In this document: positions 18,342 to 28,126 of the stretch, piece after piece
Position numbering within the stretch: position 1 is the first letter of the stretch
Layout of the letters: each line of letters begins with the position of its first letter
NCBI GenBank assembly: GCA_937915865.1
Contig: CALGIG010000080.1
Coordinates: 69,276 to 133,275, forward strand
Reading direction: 5' to 3'
DNA length: 64,000 nt
From: an uncultured Prolixibacteraceae bacterium
GTDB taxonomy: Bacteria; Bacteroidota; Bacteroidia; Bacteroidales; Prolixibacteraceae
Program-made: the position numbers and the translations under genes
Notes under the pieces: model-generated
The model's input: the letters and a program-made list of their open reading frames with translations, nothing else
What the model was told of the DNA's origin: nothing
Database searches by the model: none

Positions 18342-20756
18342 ATGAAAAACAGAATTCTATACGCATTGAGAAATATTAAGCGAAACAAGCTAAATGTAGC
18401 AATTACCACTATTGGCCTTTCCATCGCTCTGGCAAGTGTGCTGATTATCTTCCTGTTTATCGGGCAAGAACATTCCTACAATAATTTTCACCAAAATGCC
18501 GATCGGATTTATCGACTTAATTACACATATACACTAAAAGACGGAACCAAAGGTTCCGACAATCTAATTAAGCCAGACCTGGCAAAGGACCTGAAAGATA
18601 AAGTTCCGCAAATAGAACATTGCACACCCTTCCGGATAGGTTACATGGCCCAACTGGATTTAAAAGAAAAAAACCTAAAGGTTAAGCTTGGAATAGCAAA
18701 ACAGGAATTCTTCGATATGTTCAGCTTTAAACTTTTAATTGGGAACAGGAATGATTTACTGGTCGATCCCACCAACATTGTTATTACAAAATCTCTTGCG
18801 CAAAAAATAACCGGTACCGATTCTCCGGACTATGATAAGCTTATTGGACAAAGCCTCGAATTTACTTTCATCAAGAATGTCAGTTTTACAATCAAGGGGA
18901 TACTCGATGATGTTCCGAAAAATTCAACACTTGATTTCGAAGCCATCATCCCGTTTGAGTATGAAAATGCATTCTGGCAATCGAATAACGGCTTTGGCAA
19001 CTCAATTCTATTTTATGAATTAAAACAAGGTGCCGTTCCAGAACAGGCAAATAAACTGGTTTACGCCGAAGTAAAAGAGTTCTACAAAAAAGATATTGAA
19101 AAAGCACAAAAAAACAACCTTCTTTCTTATTCTTCCGATTGCTTTCAGGCGCAAGCTCTTCCATTAAAAAGTCTATACCTCGATGATAGGTATAGGGCAG
19201 CCTATGAAGCTATCGGGAATAAAACCCAGTTGAAGATTTTAACCATCGTCGCCCTACTTATTTTGTTCATTGCATTTAGTAACTATATCATTCTGACCAT
19301 TGGTCAGTTCTTTAAGAAAGCAGGTGAAGTAAGTATTCGAAAATCGATGGGAGGTAAAAACATTGATATCTTTAAAATGTTCCTGAGCGAAAATTTTATT
19401 ACAATACTTATTTCATTTATAGCAGGCGGAATACTCGGGGACATGTTAATCCCTGTATTTAACGACATTTCACAGAGCCAGATATATTTTAACCTGATAA
19501 ATATTCCCTCGTTAGTTGCTTTCTCTGCGTTATCAATAATTTTACTGACTACACTAACCGGTTTAATACCGGTGTTCATTTTCAGAAAGGTCAAGCCTAC
19601 GCTTTTGTCGACAAAAAAACTGTTTGCCGGGAAAAAAGCTGGTGCATCGCAGGTATTTGTCGGGTTACAATATGCTTTGACCATTGTGCTGGTTATAGCT
19701 ACCATCGCCATTAGCAAGCAAACCAATTACCTGAAAAATAGGTCCCTCGGTTTTTCCGACAAGAATATCATTTCTTTGGATGTCCGCTATTTAAGTCAGT
19801 CAAGGGCGGCTGTTTTGCGGGATATGTTAAAAAACCAGGCAGGTGTCGTAAATACCTCTTTAACCAACAGGGACTTTTTCGACGGATATTCCTCCCGTTC
19901 TTTCGAAGTGTCCAGTTCGGAAGCTTTGGAAGCATATATTTTTAAGGCTGACAATTATTTCGTTTCCACGTTGAATATTAAGTTGTTAGAAGGTAGAAAC
20001 TTCGCCGAAAGCAATGTGGATTCGACCGATAAGTCAATCATTGTAAATGAGGAGTTCGTCAAAAAAATGAAGTTTGATGGTTCTCCTATCGGCAGTACAA
20101 TCATCAGTAGCAACGATAAGTTCGAGATTATCGGTGTGGTAAATGACTATCAGTTTTTAACTTCAAGGGAAAAAATCGAACCAATGATTTTGTATTCAAA
20201 TACGAATATCGGGAATGGATACAGCTCCATCTTAGTAAAATACAATCCTGAAAACTTAAGCAATGTAATTTCAGCCATCAAAAAAGGGTGGAAAGAAATG
20301 GATACCAAGGAAACCCTGAATTATACATTTTGGGATAAAGAGTTGGAAAACCGCTACAAAACAGAAGAACGACTAAGTAAAACAATACTTTACGCTTCAA
20401 TTATTTCTATCATTATTCTGTCCCTGGGACTGTTCGGTTTAACGGTTTTAATATCGGCACAGCGTACCAACGAAATAGGCATCCGGAAGGTAAATGGAGC
20501 TAGAATAGTTCAGGTCATCATGATGCTTAATGGTAATTACTTAAAATGGGTTCTTTTTGCTTTTTTAGTCGCCTGTCCGTTAGGGTGGTATTTAATGAAC
20601 AAATGGCTGGAAAACTTTGCCTATAAAACGTCACTAAGTTGGTGGATTTTTGTCCTTTCAGGAATACTTGCATTAGGAATTGCATTACTAACTGTAAGTT
20701 GGCAAAGCTGGAAAGCAGCAACAAGGAACCCGGTAGAGGCATTGAGGTACGAATGA
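18342..20756 (+). CDS. P8: double-FtsX ABC transporter permease
   Basis: P8 has 804 residues. The coupling motifs are GEVSIRKSMGGK near 327 and NEIGIRKVNGAR near 710; the second has Asn in place of the usual Lys. Domain 2 carries IVNEEFVKKMKF and IIGVVNDYQF. The first half ends VKPTLLSTKK. The C-terminal cassette is KWLENFAYKTSLSWWIF followed by TRNPVEALRYE. The stop and the following 60 bases repeat the P3/P4 junction almost exactly, suggesting the P3 and P8 3' ends were copied together with their spacer. Confidence 0.93.
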   Translation: MKNRILYALRNIKRNKLNVAITTIGLSIALASVLIIFLFIGQEHSYNNFHQNADRIYRLNYTYTLKDGTKGSDNLIKPDLAKDLKDKVPQIEHCTPFRIGYMAQLDLKEKNLKVKLGIAKQEFFDMFSFKLLIGNRNDLLVDPTNIVITKSLAQKITGTDSPDYDKLIGQSLEFTFIKNVSFTIKGILDDVPKNSTLDFEAIIPFEYENAFWQSNNGFGNSILFYELKQGAVPEQANKLVYAEVKEFYKKDIEKAQKNNLLSYSSDCFQAQALPLKSLYLDDRYRAAYEAIGNKTQLKILTIVALLILFIAFSNYIILTIGQFFKKAGEVSIRKSMGGKNIDIFKMFLSENFITILISFIAGGILGDMLIPVFNDISQSQIYFNLINIPSLVAFSALSIILLTTLTGLIPVFIFRKVKPTLLSTKKLFAGKKAGASQVFVGLQYALTIVLVIATIAISKQTNYLKNRSLGFSDKNIISLDVRYLSQSRAAVLRDMLKNQAGVVNTSLTNRDFFDGYSSRSFEVSSSEALEAYIFKADNYFVSTLNIKLLEGRNFAESNVDSTDKSIIVNEEFVKKMKFDGSPIGSTIISSNDKFEIIGVVNDYQFLTSREKIEPMILYSNTNIGNGYSSILVKYNPENLSNVISAIKKGWKEMDTKETLNYTFWDKELENRYKTEERLSKTILYASIISIIILSLGLFGLTVLISAQRTNEIGIRKVNGARIVQVIMMLNGNYLKWVLFAFLVACPLGWYLMNKWLENFAYKTSLSWWIFVLSGILALGIALLTVSWQSWKAATRNPVEALRYE

Positions 20757-20762
20757 TATTTA

Positions 20763-20795
20763 AGACCCTCAAGGTTTCTAAAACCTTGAGGGTCT
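20763..20795. repeat. Family A palindrome, imperfect copy (P8/P9 gap)
   Basis: The arms are AGACCCTCAAGGTTT and AAAACCTTGAGGGTCT with a central CT. The flanks are the same as those of the P3/P4 copy, including CAGGAGAAACGATTTATAAA on the right. Confidence 0.85.
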
Positions 20796-20827
20796 CAGGA
20801 GAAACGATTTATAAATAAATGGGAAAC

Positions 20828-23227
20828 ATGAACACTTTAAAATTAGCAATCAGACGGTTCTCTCGAAAAGACGAACACACACTAACTCGTATAATATCAT
20901 TGGCGTTAGGACTAGCTTTTGGTATTCTGCTTATATCCGAAGTATTGTATTACTATAGTTTCGATAGTTTTTACCCCAATGCAAACCGGGTTTATGTGGT
21001 TCATGAAAATTTTAAAATGGACAAATCAACCGATAAACTGGAAAGCTATCCACGGGTAAGTGGCGCAATTGCACCAGGACTGAAATCGGAGGTTCCTGGC
21101 ATAGAAGCTGCTACAAGGTTAAATTCTATCGGTACTTCTGTTTTTTATACCGAAGACCGAAAAAGTTACGAAGCCAAATTTTCGCTGGCCGACGAATACC
21201 TGTTCGACGTACTTCCCCGCCCAATGATCAGCGGAAATGCCAAAGAAATTTTGAAAATGCCGATGACATGCATGGTATCGAGCAAAATTGCCGATGAGAT
21301 TGGTGGTGATGTTATAGGTAAAGTGATTGAGCTAAAAGAGTATCCCAACCGCAAATTAACTATTGGGGGAGTATTCAAATCGTTACCCGAAAATACCAAT
21401 TACAAATACGACATTTTAATTTCAATGGTGTCCACCAGCCAGTTTACCTGGGATGGAACCAACAACTGGCTCGGAAACGATAGGTATTATGCCTGTGTAA
21501 AGCTAGCTCCCGCAATAAAACCAAACGATTTAAAGCTTGCTGTTCGTAAAATGCAGGAAAAACACCAGGACATTGAGAAGCTCGAACAACAACAGCAGGG
21601 CATGGTTTTGAAATATTCGTTTAATCCCATTCAAAAAATGTACCTGGCCGAGGTTAAAGATATGGTTATGGTTCTAAGCCTTATTGCTTTCGCAGTATTG
21701 TTTGTATCGCTAATGAACTATATACTACTAACAATCAGCGCCCTGGTAAACAGGGCCAAATCGTCGGCCATACATAAATGCTGCGGAGCCCAGGCGATAA
21801 ACCTTCAAAAGCTGATTTTTTCTGAAACATTTCTCATATTTATAATTTCATTATTCGCCGCATTTCTTATTATCCTGGCAATTAAACCCTTGGCCGAAAA
21901 CCAGGTTCAGCACCAACTTTCGTCGGTCTTAAATCCTTATGTAATTTGGCCATTACTTGTTTTGATGGTTATTGTGGTCCTGGCAATCAGTTATGGCCCG
22001 GCCCTGTTTTTTTCACGTATCCCTGTAGCAACAGCTTTCAGGAGTTACAGGCAAAAAGGCAATAAGTGGAAATTGGCATTACTTTCTTTTCAGTTTATAG
22101 GTGCATCATTCATTCTTACAGTATTGGTAGTAGTTACCCTTCAATACAATAAAATGAAAGGAACAAGCCATGGCTACCAAACCGAAGGAGTGTATTACGG
22201 TTCAACCAGCGGTATGGAGAGTAGCAAAATAGCGATGATACTCAATGAACTTCGTTCTTTGCCTGAAATTAAAACTGTTGGGCTCGGCTGCTCAACACCT
22301 GTTGACGGAGCTTCCGGGAACAATGTTCTTGCACCCGACAACGAAAAGGAACTTTTTAATGTAGCCGACTTTTACTGGATTGACGAAAATTACCTTTCGA
22401 TCCTGAATATTCCGGTAAACGAAGGACAGAACTTTTCGCCCGTGAACTGCGTTGCCAACGATGTATTGATTAGCCACACCGGAGCTGAACTGTTGAAACT
22501 GAATAACAAATGGAACGACGGAGTTGTTGATAAACAACTGACCATTACCGAGCACCAACAAACTACAATCAAAGGAGTCTTCCCTGATTTTATTATTAGC
22601 TCAATAACCAACCCCGACCACAGGCCAGCTGTTTTCTTTTACATGCCTGAAAATAAATTTGAACAGCAAAGAGCTGAGAAGTCATCATTTTCATTCAATA
22701 TCCTGATTAAAGCACACGATGGGATGCAGGCAGGATTACTGAAAAAAATAACCGAAGTGTTCAACATGGCGTTGCCTCATCATGATGCAGTTATAAAAAA
22801 TTTGGCCGACGAACAAATGAAATGCTATGTCAACGAAAAAGGATTTCGCAATGCCATGATGGCCGGAAACATTATCATACTGATTATCACCGGAATTGGA
22901 TTACTTGGATATACCGCCACCGAAGTAAACCGCCGCCGTAAAGAACTGGCTGTACGCCAGATTAACGGCGCTAACCTTCCCGACATACTGAAAATATTTA
23001 TCATCGACCTGGAATACATAGCCTTCCCGGCTGTATTGACAGGACTAGTTGCTGCCTGGTTCATTTCCACCCGCTGGATGCAAAATTTTGCTATAAAAAT
23101 TTCGCTCAGCTGGGGAATATTTGTCGCTTGCAGCTTAACCATTTTGTTGATGATTGCGTTGGTTACGGCTATTAATTATGTGCGAATTGCTAACAATAAC
23201 CCGGTGGAAGCTCTAAGATATGAATAA
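20828..23227 (+). CDS. P9: divergent double-FtsX ABC transporter permease
   Basis: P9 has 799 residues from ATG 20828. The in-frame ATG 20819 would add three residues, but 20828 lines up with the P4 start behind the shared leader. P9 is one of the most divergent members. The first coupling site reads KSSAIHKCCGAQ near 312. The second is KELAVRQINGAN near 705, the only member whose second motif lacks both EIG and RK-NG spacing identity. Domain 2 has LISHTGAELLKL and GVFPDF. The last hairpin is RWMQNFAIKISLSWGIF, and the tail is NNNPVEALRYE. Homogenisation of the 3' cassette seems not to have reached this gene. Confidence 0.9.
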   Translation: MNTLKLAIRRFSRKDEHTLTRIISLALGLAFGILLISEVLYYYSFDSFYPNANRVYVVHENFKMDKSTDKLESYPRVSGAIAPGLKSEVPGIEAATRLNSIGTSVFYTEDRKSYEAKFSLADEYLFDVLPRPMISGNAKEILKMPMTCMVSSKIADEIGGDVIGKVIELKEYPNRKLTIGGVFKSLPENTNYKYDILISMVSTSQFTWDGTNNWLGNDRYYACVKLAPAIKPNDLKLAVRKMQEKHQDIEKLEQQQQGMVLKYSFNPIQKMYLAEVKDMVMVLSLIAFAVLFVSLMNYILLTISALVNRAKSSAIHKCCGAQAINLQKLIFSETFLIFIISLFAAFLIILAIKPLAENQVQHQLSSVLNPYVIWPLLVLMVIVVLAISYGPALFFSRIPVATAFRSYRQKGNKWKLALLSFQFIGASFILTVLVVVTLQYNKMKGTSHGYQTEGVYYGSTSGMESSKIAMILNELRSLPEIKTVGLGCSTPVDGASGNNVLAPDNEKELFNVADFYWIDENYLSILNIPVNEGQNFSPVNCVANDVLISHTGAELLKLNNKWNDGVVDKQLTITEHQQTTIKGVFPDFIISSITNPDHRPAVFFYMPENKFEQQRAEKSSFSFNILIKAHDGMQAGLLKKITEVFNMALPHHDAVIKNLADEQMKCYVNEKGFRNAMMAGNIIILIITGIGLLGYTATEVNRRRKELAVRQINGANLPDILKIFIIDLEYIAFPAVLTGLVAAWFISTRWMQNFAIKISLSWGIFVACSLTILLMIALVTAINYVRIANNNPVEALRYE

Positions 23228-23233
23228 TATAAA

Positions 23234-23268
23234 TAGACCCTCAAGGTTTTAAAAACCTTGAGGGTCTA
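23234..23268. repeat. Family A palindrome (P9/P10 gap)
   Basis: The arms are TAGACCCTCAAGGTTTT and AAAACCTTGAGGGTCTA around one extra A. It lies 6 bases after the P9 stop and 14 bases before the P10 start, so almost the whole gap is the hairpin. Confidence 0.85.
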
Positions 23269-23282
23269 CAAAAAAAGCGAAT

Positions 23283-25616
23283 ATGAACTTACAAGACATT
23301 AAACTGGCGTTGCGAAACCTGAAACGATACAGGTTGTATAGTGTTTTAAGCATTACGGGGTTTTCGGTTGGATTTGCCGTGTGTATTTTCGTAGTCATGT
23401 TCATTTACAACGAATTATCGATGGATAAGTGCTACCACAACTACAAAAATACAGTACTGGTTTACGAGTCGAAAGAAAAATTCTCGAACCTCGACATTAA
23501 ACTCAATCACGATTTCAAGGAAAAGTACCCCGAAATTTTAGCTACCTGTCCATTGGAGCAAATGAACTACATGGAAATTTCGGCCAAGACAGAACAAAAC
23601 TTTTTACGGTTTACCGGATTATTGTCCACTACAAACGATTTTTTCTCCGTTTTCCCTTTAAAAGTGCTGGTATCTTCAGGAAAGCAACCGTTTAATGGCA
23701 AAGAGTCAGTACTGATCACAAAATCGTTTGCTGAGCAATTATTTCCAAACGAAGATCCACTGGGTAAACAGATCAAAGTTTTCGATTTTATGAAAGGGCA
23801 AATTACCGCTGTAATTGAAGACTTTCCCAAAAGTTCAAGCATTCAGGCTAAAGTACTTTTGAATGCCGAAAATCCTGATTTTTTGCTTTCGCAGAATTGT
23901 AATAATGGCAGGTGCTGGAACCCAACAAACCATTATGTGGTACTCCGTCCCGGAACCGACCGTATTGCCCTTGCCGCTAAAATGACTGCTGATTTTCCGA
24001 AGGACCATCCTGAACTAAATACAATTGCGTTTCAACGGCTTCAGGACATTTATATGTCGCCCATCAATGGCGCTGGCAATACCTCCGGAAATAAATCGCT
24101 CCTGATCATCTTATTCTCAGTAGGATTGGTAGTACTGGTTCTTTCAACCATCAATTTCCTCAACTTTTATGTTTCGATGCAATACACCAAACTGAAAGAA
24201 ATCGGGATAAAAAAGATCAACGGGGCCAGCCTTAGCCATTTACTGCGGTTTTCATTGTCCGAAGTTTCGTTAAGTATTCTTATCTCGGTTGCCATAGCCA
24301 TAGTTTTGTTCCTGTTGTTTTTACCCTGGGGGAACCAATTGTTTGAACGTGAGCTCAAAGCCACATGGTTACTGAAACCCTCGATAATGGCTATTTTACT
24401 CCTGATAACCGCCGGGATCGTCCTGATTAACAGTATTGCGCCGTTATCCATTGTGTCAAAATTCAATGCCAGTTCGTTCCTCTCAAAAATACAGGTTAAA
24501 AATAGCGGACAGGGAGGACGAAGGCTACTCACCTTTGTGCAACTATCTGTATCGATGGTGCTGATGGCCGTTGTATTTGCACTTTTCCAGCAAATATCGT
24601 ATGCAAAAAATGCCGATCTGGGATTTCAAAAAGAGCATCTTGTCCGGTTAAAATTACCTATCGGATTTAGATCGCAGGATGGAATGAAACAAAAACTCAC
24701 AGGATTGCCATTCTGCCAAAGCATTTCGCTTAGCCGTGGGGTTCCCGGATCGATAAACCTGACGATGGGAGAAGATAATAAAGGGAAAACAGTTCTACTA
24801 AAAAGTTTATTTGTTGATGAAGACTTCTTTAAAACCATTGGAATAAAAATGGTTGCGGGTCACGAATTCTTGCCTGGAGATATGGGAATATCATGTATTT
24901 TCAACGAAGAAGCCGTTCGACAGTATGGTTGGGATAATTTCGAAGGAAAAAGGTTCAATAATGGACGCGAAGGTGGGTACCAGCTTGTTGGAATCGTGAA
25001 AGATTTTCATATTGAATCGATGCACGAAAAAATTAAACCGGTTTGCATCATTGCTGCAGATCCGGCTAAACACGCCGACCTTGGAAATATTTCGATTAAA
25101 CTGGCTGCCGGAAACCTTGGACAACAAATGAACCAGTTGCGTAATGTCTGGAAATCGTTTATTCCCGACGAACCTATGGACTTTTCGTTTTACGACGACC
25201 AGTTCGACGCAATGTACCGCAAAGATGATCAGCTAAGTAAAGCCATTGGCCTTATTTCGGTAATAGCGTTGATTCTCACGTTCATGGGTATATTAGGGCA
25301 AATTTTCCAGATTAGCCTCAACCGGACTAAAGAAATTGGCGTACGAAAAGTAAACGGTGCTACTATAGCCAACATTCTGGCTTACATGAATAAAGAGTTT
25401 ATCGTTTGGGTTAGTATCTCGCTGGTGGCTTCTGTTCCGTTAGCCTGGTACCTGATTAACCGCTGGCTTGAGAATTTTGCCTACAAAACCACTATTGGAT
25501 GGCCAATTTACGCTGCTTCGGGATTTATTATGCTGGCAACAGTTGTTTTAACTGTTACCTGGCAAAGCTGGAAAGCAGCAACAAGAAATCCGGTGGAGGC
25601 GCTTAGGTATGAATAA
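23283..25616 (+). CDS. P10: double-FtsX ABC transporter permease (sister of P20)
   Basis: P10 has 777 residues. Both coupling motifs are well kept: KEIGIKKINGAS near 304 and KEIGVRKVNGAT near 683. Periplasmic domain 1 and the TM2-3 region (LSTTNDFFSVF, FYVSMQYTKLKEIG) closely match P20 (LVSTTNNFFNIF, YSISMQYARLKEIG), so P10 and P20 are specific sisters about 27 kb apart. Domain 2 has IFNEEAVRQYGWDNFEGKR and LVGIVKDFHIESMHE. The last hairpin is RWLENFAYKTTIGWPIY. A family A palindrome starts 5 bases after the stop. Confidence 0.94.
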   Translation: MNLQDIKLALRNLKRYRLYSVLSITGFSVGFAVCIFVVMFIYNELSMDKCYHNYKNTVLVYESKEKFSNLDIKLNHDFKEKYPEILATCPLEQMNYMEISAKTEQNFLRFTGLLSTTNDFFSVFPLKVLVSSGKQPFNGKESVLITKSFAEQLFPNEDPLGKQIKVFDFMKGQITAVIEDFPKSSSIQAKVLLNAENPDFLLSQNCNNGRCWNPTNHYVVLRPGTDRIALAAKMTADFPKDHPELNTIAFQRLQDIYMSPINGAGNTSGNKSLLIILFSVGLVVLVLSTINFLNFYVSMQYTKLKEIGIKKINGASLSHLLRFSLSEVSLSILISVAIAIVLFLLFLPWGNQLFERELKATWLLKPSIMAILLLITAGIVLINSIAPLSIVSKFNASSFLSKIQVKNSGQGGRRLLTFVQLSVSMVLMAVVFALFQQISYAKNADLGFQKEHLVRLKLPIGFRSQDGMKQKLTGLPFCQSISLSRGVPGSINLTMGEDNKGKTVLLKSLFVDEDFFKTIGIKMVAGHEFLPGDMGISCIFNEEAVRQYGWDNFEGKRFNNGREGGYQLVGIVKDFHIESMHEKIKPVCIIAADPAKHADLGNISIKLAAGNLGQQMNQLRNVWKSFIPDEPMDFSFYDDQFDAMYRKDDQLSKAIGLISVIALILTFMGILGQIFQISLNRTKEIGVRKVNGATIANILAYMNKEFIVWVSISLVASVPLAWYLINRWLENFAYKTTIGWPIYAASGFIMLATVVLTVTWQSWKAATRNPVEALRYE

Positions 25617-25621
25617 TCGCA

Positions 25622-25654
25622 AGACCCTCAAGGTTTTAAAAACCTTGAGGGTCT
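25622..25654. repeat. Family A palindrome (P10/P11 gap)
   Basis: Arms AGACCCTCAAGGTTTT and AAAACCTTGAGGGTCT surround a single A. It is the third consecutive junction (P8/P9, P9/P10, P10/P11) to carry this element, and it ends 19 bases before the P11 start. Confidence 0.85.
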
Positions 25655-25673
25655 GAATAAATAACGATAAACT

Positions 25674-28109
25674 ATGACACTAAACTATCTGAAGATTTTT
25701 ATCAGAAACCTCAAAAAGAACAAGTTAATCTCGGCCATTAACCTCGCAGGGCTTACAATCGGTATTTTGAGCGCTCTCTTTATTTTTGAGTATGTTTTCT
25801 ACGAACGCAGTTTCGACAGTTACCACGAAAAAGGACCACGTATTTGTCGCTTGGTGTACGACCGCTATCAAAATGAAAAATTACAATGGAAAACAGTCAA
25901 TTCGTTCTATCCTTCAGGAAAATGGCTGAAAGATAATTACAGCGAAGTTCAAGACTGGGCGGTCATTTCAAGAAAATACAACATTACTGTAAGTTACGAC
26001 AATCCTTCAGGCGACAAGGTTTTTTACAACGAAGAAAAATCGTATTATGCTACCAGTTCGCTTTTCAATATATTTACTATCCCACTAATTGAAGGAGGCC
26101 CGAATTGCCTCGACCAGCCCAACACTGTGGCCATTTCGGAACGCACGGCCCAGCGGTATTTCGGAAAAGAAAATGCCATTGGGAAAACACTCACCATCAA
26201 CAGTTCGGAAAAATACGCTGTGACAGCTGTTTACAAGAATATTCCAGCCAATTCGCATCTTCAGACCGATTTTTTATTTTCGTTGCAAACAATCACTGCC
26301 TTACGGTCGAGCCTGAATTCGAATTGGAGCTACGACTATTTCAATACTTATATTTTACTGGCGCCAGGGGTAAACTACGTGGCATTTTGCAACCGCGCAC
26401 TACCCAATATGATAGCCAAAAATTACAAGGACAAGCTCGATGCCAGTCAAACCCGCGACCAATATTACTTACAGCCCATAACCGATATTCACCTTCATTC
26501 GAATATCGAATACGAAACCGAACCACCCGGCAATGCAAAGACCACCAATATTTTATTCGGATTTGCCATATTCCTGTTAGTTGTAGCCTGGATCAATTAC
26601 ATTAACCTGGTAACAGCCCAATCGATTGAACGCGCCCGTGAAATTGGCATCAAGAAAATAAATGGGGCTCACCCGCTAAAACTTGTGTATCAGTTTGTTG
26701 CCGAAGCTTTTCTGTTCAACATTGCCAGTCTGGCGCTAACTATTGGACTTTATTTCCTGATTAACCCTGCCTTTAAATCAGTTACCGGAATTAACGGCTT
26801 TAACTTATTTGCCCACCAACGCTTTCTGTTTACAGGACTCCTGATTTTCATCTCCGGCATCGTTTTATCGAGCATCTACCCGGCATTTGTTTTATCATCG
26901 TTCAAACCAATAGCTGTACTGAAAGGAAAATTCAAAAACTCGGCGCATGGAATTGTTTTCCGAAAAGGGATGGTAACAACCCAGTTCATTATTTCAATAG
27001 CCTTACTGATTGGCACTTTGGTAACTTTCAGACAGGCTTCGTTTCTGATGAAAAAGGACATGGGCATCGATTTTAATTCGTCGCTGGTAATCAGGGCGCC
27101 ACTTACTGCTGACGATCAGGATACGAAGATGAATAAACTGATGCTTTTTAAGAACAAAGTTCTTGAAATGCCCGAAGTTGAAGATTTTACTTTTACCTCC
27201 GACATCCCGGGACAAGAAATAAACAACTGGTTTTCAGGAAGAAGAAAAGGAATGGACAATAACGACAACAAAGCTTATTTCCAAATTTCGGCTGACGACG
27301 CTTTCATCGATTTTTATAAAATAAAAGTTCTGGCCGGAAGAAAATTTCATAAAGACGAAACCTACGCGCAACAAACAGTACTGATGAACCGCCAGGCCAT
27401 TGAACGGTTTGGTTATCCTAACCCTGAAGATGCTGTTAACAAGATAATTGTTTCAGGAAAAGATAAAGAATGGATGGTTGTTGGAGTAATCGACGATTTT
27501 TACTACAAATCGATTAAAACAGCTCCGGTTCCAACAGTTGTTACGCTGAACGACAGGTCAAAAACGTTTCTGACACTTCGGTTAAGTGATGCGCAAACCA
27601 GTTCGTTTGCTTCGCTGGTAATAAAACTCCGAAAAGAATACGAAACCATCTTTCCCAATCAGCCTTTCGAATATTTTTCGCTCGACGACAAAATGCGCCT
27701 TGACCTGAAACCCGACAAGACATTTGCTTCGGTTTTTTCCGTTTTCTCCGGACTGGCAATTTTAATCGCAGTTATTGGAATTATCGGCCTCATTTTAATT
27801 ACAATCAACCAAAACCTTAAAGAATTTGGAATTAGGAAAGCACTTGGGGCCGAATTTAGCGACATGACAGGCTTATTGTCGAAACAACTTACAGTTCAGT
27901 TTATTGTGGCCATGTTTGTTGCCATTCCGCTATCGTATTATGGTTATAAAAACTGGTTCCTGAGCGGCTATATTCACCGGATCGACCTGAGCATCTGGCT
28001 TTTCATACTGCCTGTAATTTTGATGGTCACCATAATTTTTGTCGTCATTATTTTACTGTCGCTTAAAGTTTTCAGGCTTAAGACTGCCGAAATATTACAA
28101 TACGAATAA
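25674..28109 (+). CDS. P11: double-FtsX ABC transporter permease with atypical C-terminus
   Basis: P11 has 811 residues. The first coupling motif is strong (REIGIKKINGAH near 322). The second differs (KEFGIRKALGAE near 716). It is the only full-length member ending ILQYE rather than an LRYE/LKYE tail, and its last TM hairpin (GYIHRIDLSIWLF) is unrelated to the shared cassette. The first half ends FKPIAVLKGK. Periplasmic domain 1 opens like P12 (both have YDRYQN after TM1), so the pair probably arose by duplication and P12 later received the common 3' cassette. P12 starts 17 bases downstream. Confidence 0.93.
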   Translation: MTLNYLKIFIRNLKKNKLISAINLAGLTIGILSALFIFEYVFYERSFDSYHEKGPRICRLVYDRYQNEKLQWKTVNSFYPSGKWLKDNYSEVQDWAVISRKYNITVSYDNPSGDKVFYNEEKSYYATSSLFNIFTIPLIEGGPNCLDQPNTVAISERTAQRYFGKENAIGKTLTINSSEKYAVTAVYKNIPANSHLQTDFLFSLQTITALRSSLNSNWSYDYFNTYILLAPGVNYVAFCNRALPNMIAKNYKDKLDASQTRDQYYLQPITDIHLHSNIEYETEPPGNAKTTNILFGFAIFLLVVAWINYINLVTAQSIERAREIGIKKINGAHPLKLVYQFVAEAFLFNIASLALTIGLYFLINPAFKSVTGINGFNLFAHQRFLFTGLLIFISGIVLSSIYPAFVLSSFKPIAVLKGKFKNSAHGIVFRKGMVTTQFIISIALLIGTLVTFRQASFLMKKDMGIDFNSSLVIRAPLTADDQDTKMNKLMLFKNKVLEMPEVEDFTFTSDIPGQEINNWFSGRRKGMDNNDNKAYFQISADDAFIDFYKIKVLAGRKFHKDETYAQQTVLMNRQAIERFGYPNPEDAVNKIIVSGKDKEWMVVGVIDDFYYKSIKTAPVPTVVTLNDRSKTFLTLRLSDAQTSSFASLVIKLRKEYETIFPNQPFEYFSLDDKMRLDLKPDKTFASVFSVFSGLAILIAVIGIIGLILITINQNLKEFGIRKALGAEFSDMTGLLSKQLTVQFIVAMFVAIPLSYYGYKNWFLSGYIHRIDLSIWLFILPVILMVTIIFVVIILLSLKVFRLKTAEILQYE

Positions 28110-28126
28110 CCCTAAAAACCTACCCT

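Noticed and set aside
8666..25654. CRISPR-like array from the regularly recurring palindromes
   Set aside because: The copies are kilobases apart, separated by full genes, and no cas genes are present.
26105..26605. Same-strand ORF of 166 codons inside P11 in another frame
   Set aside because: P11 is intact across it with clear TM and motif content. The alternative product is rich in Arg, Gln and His with no recognisable fold.
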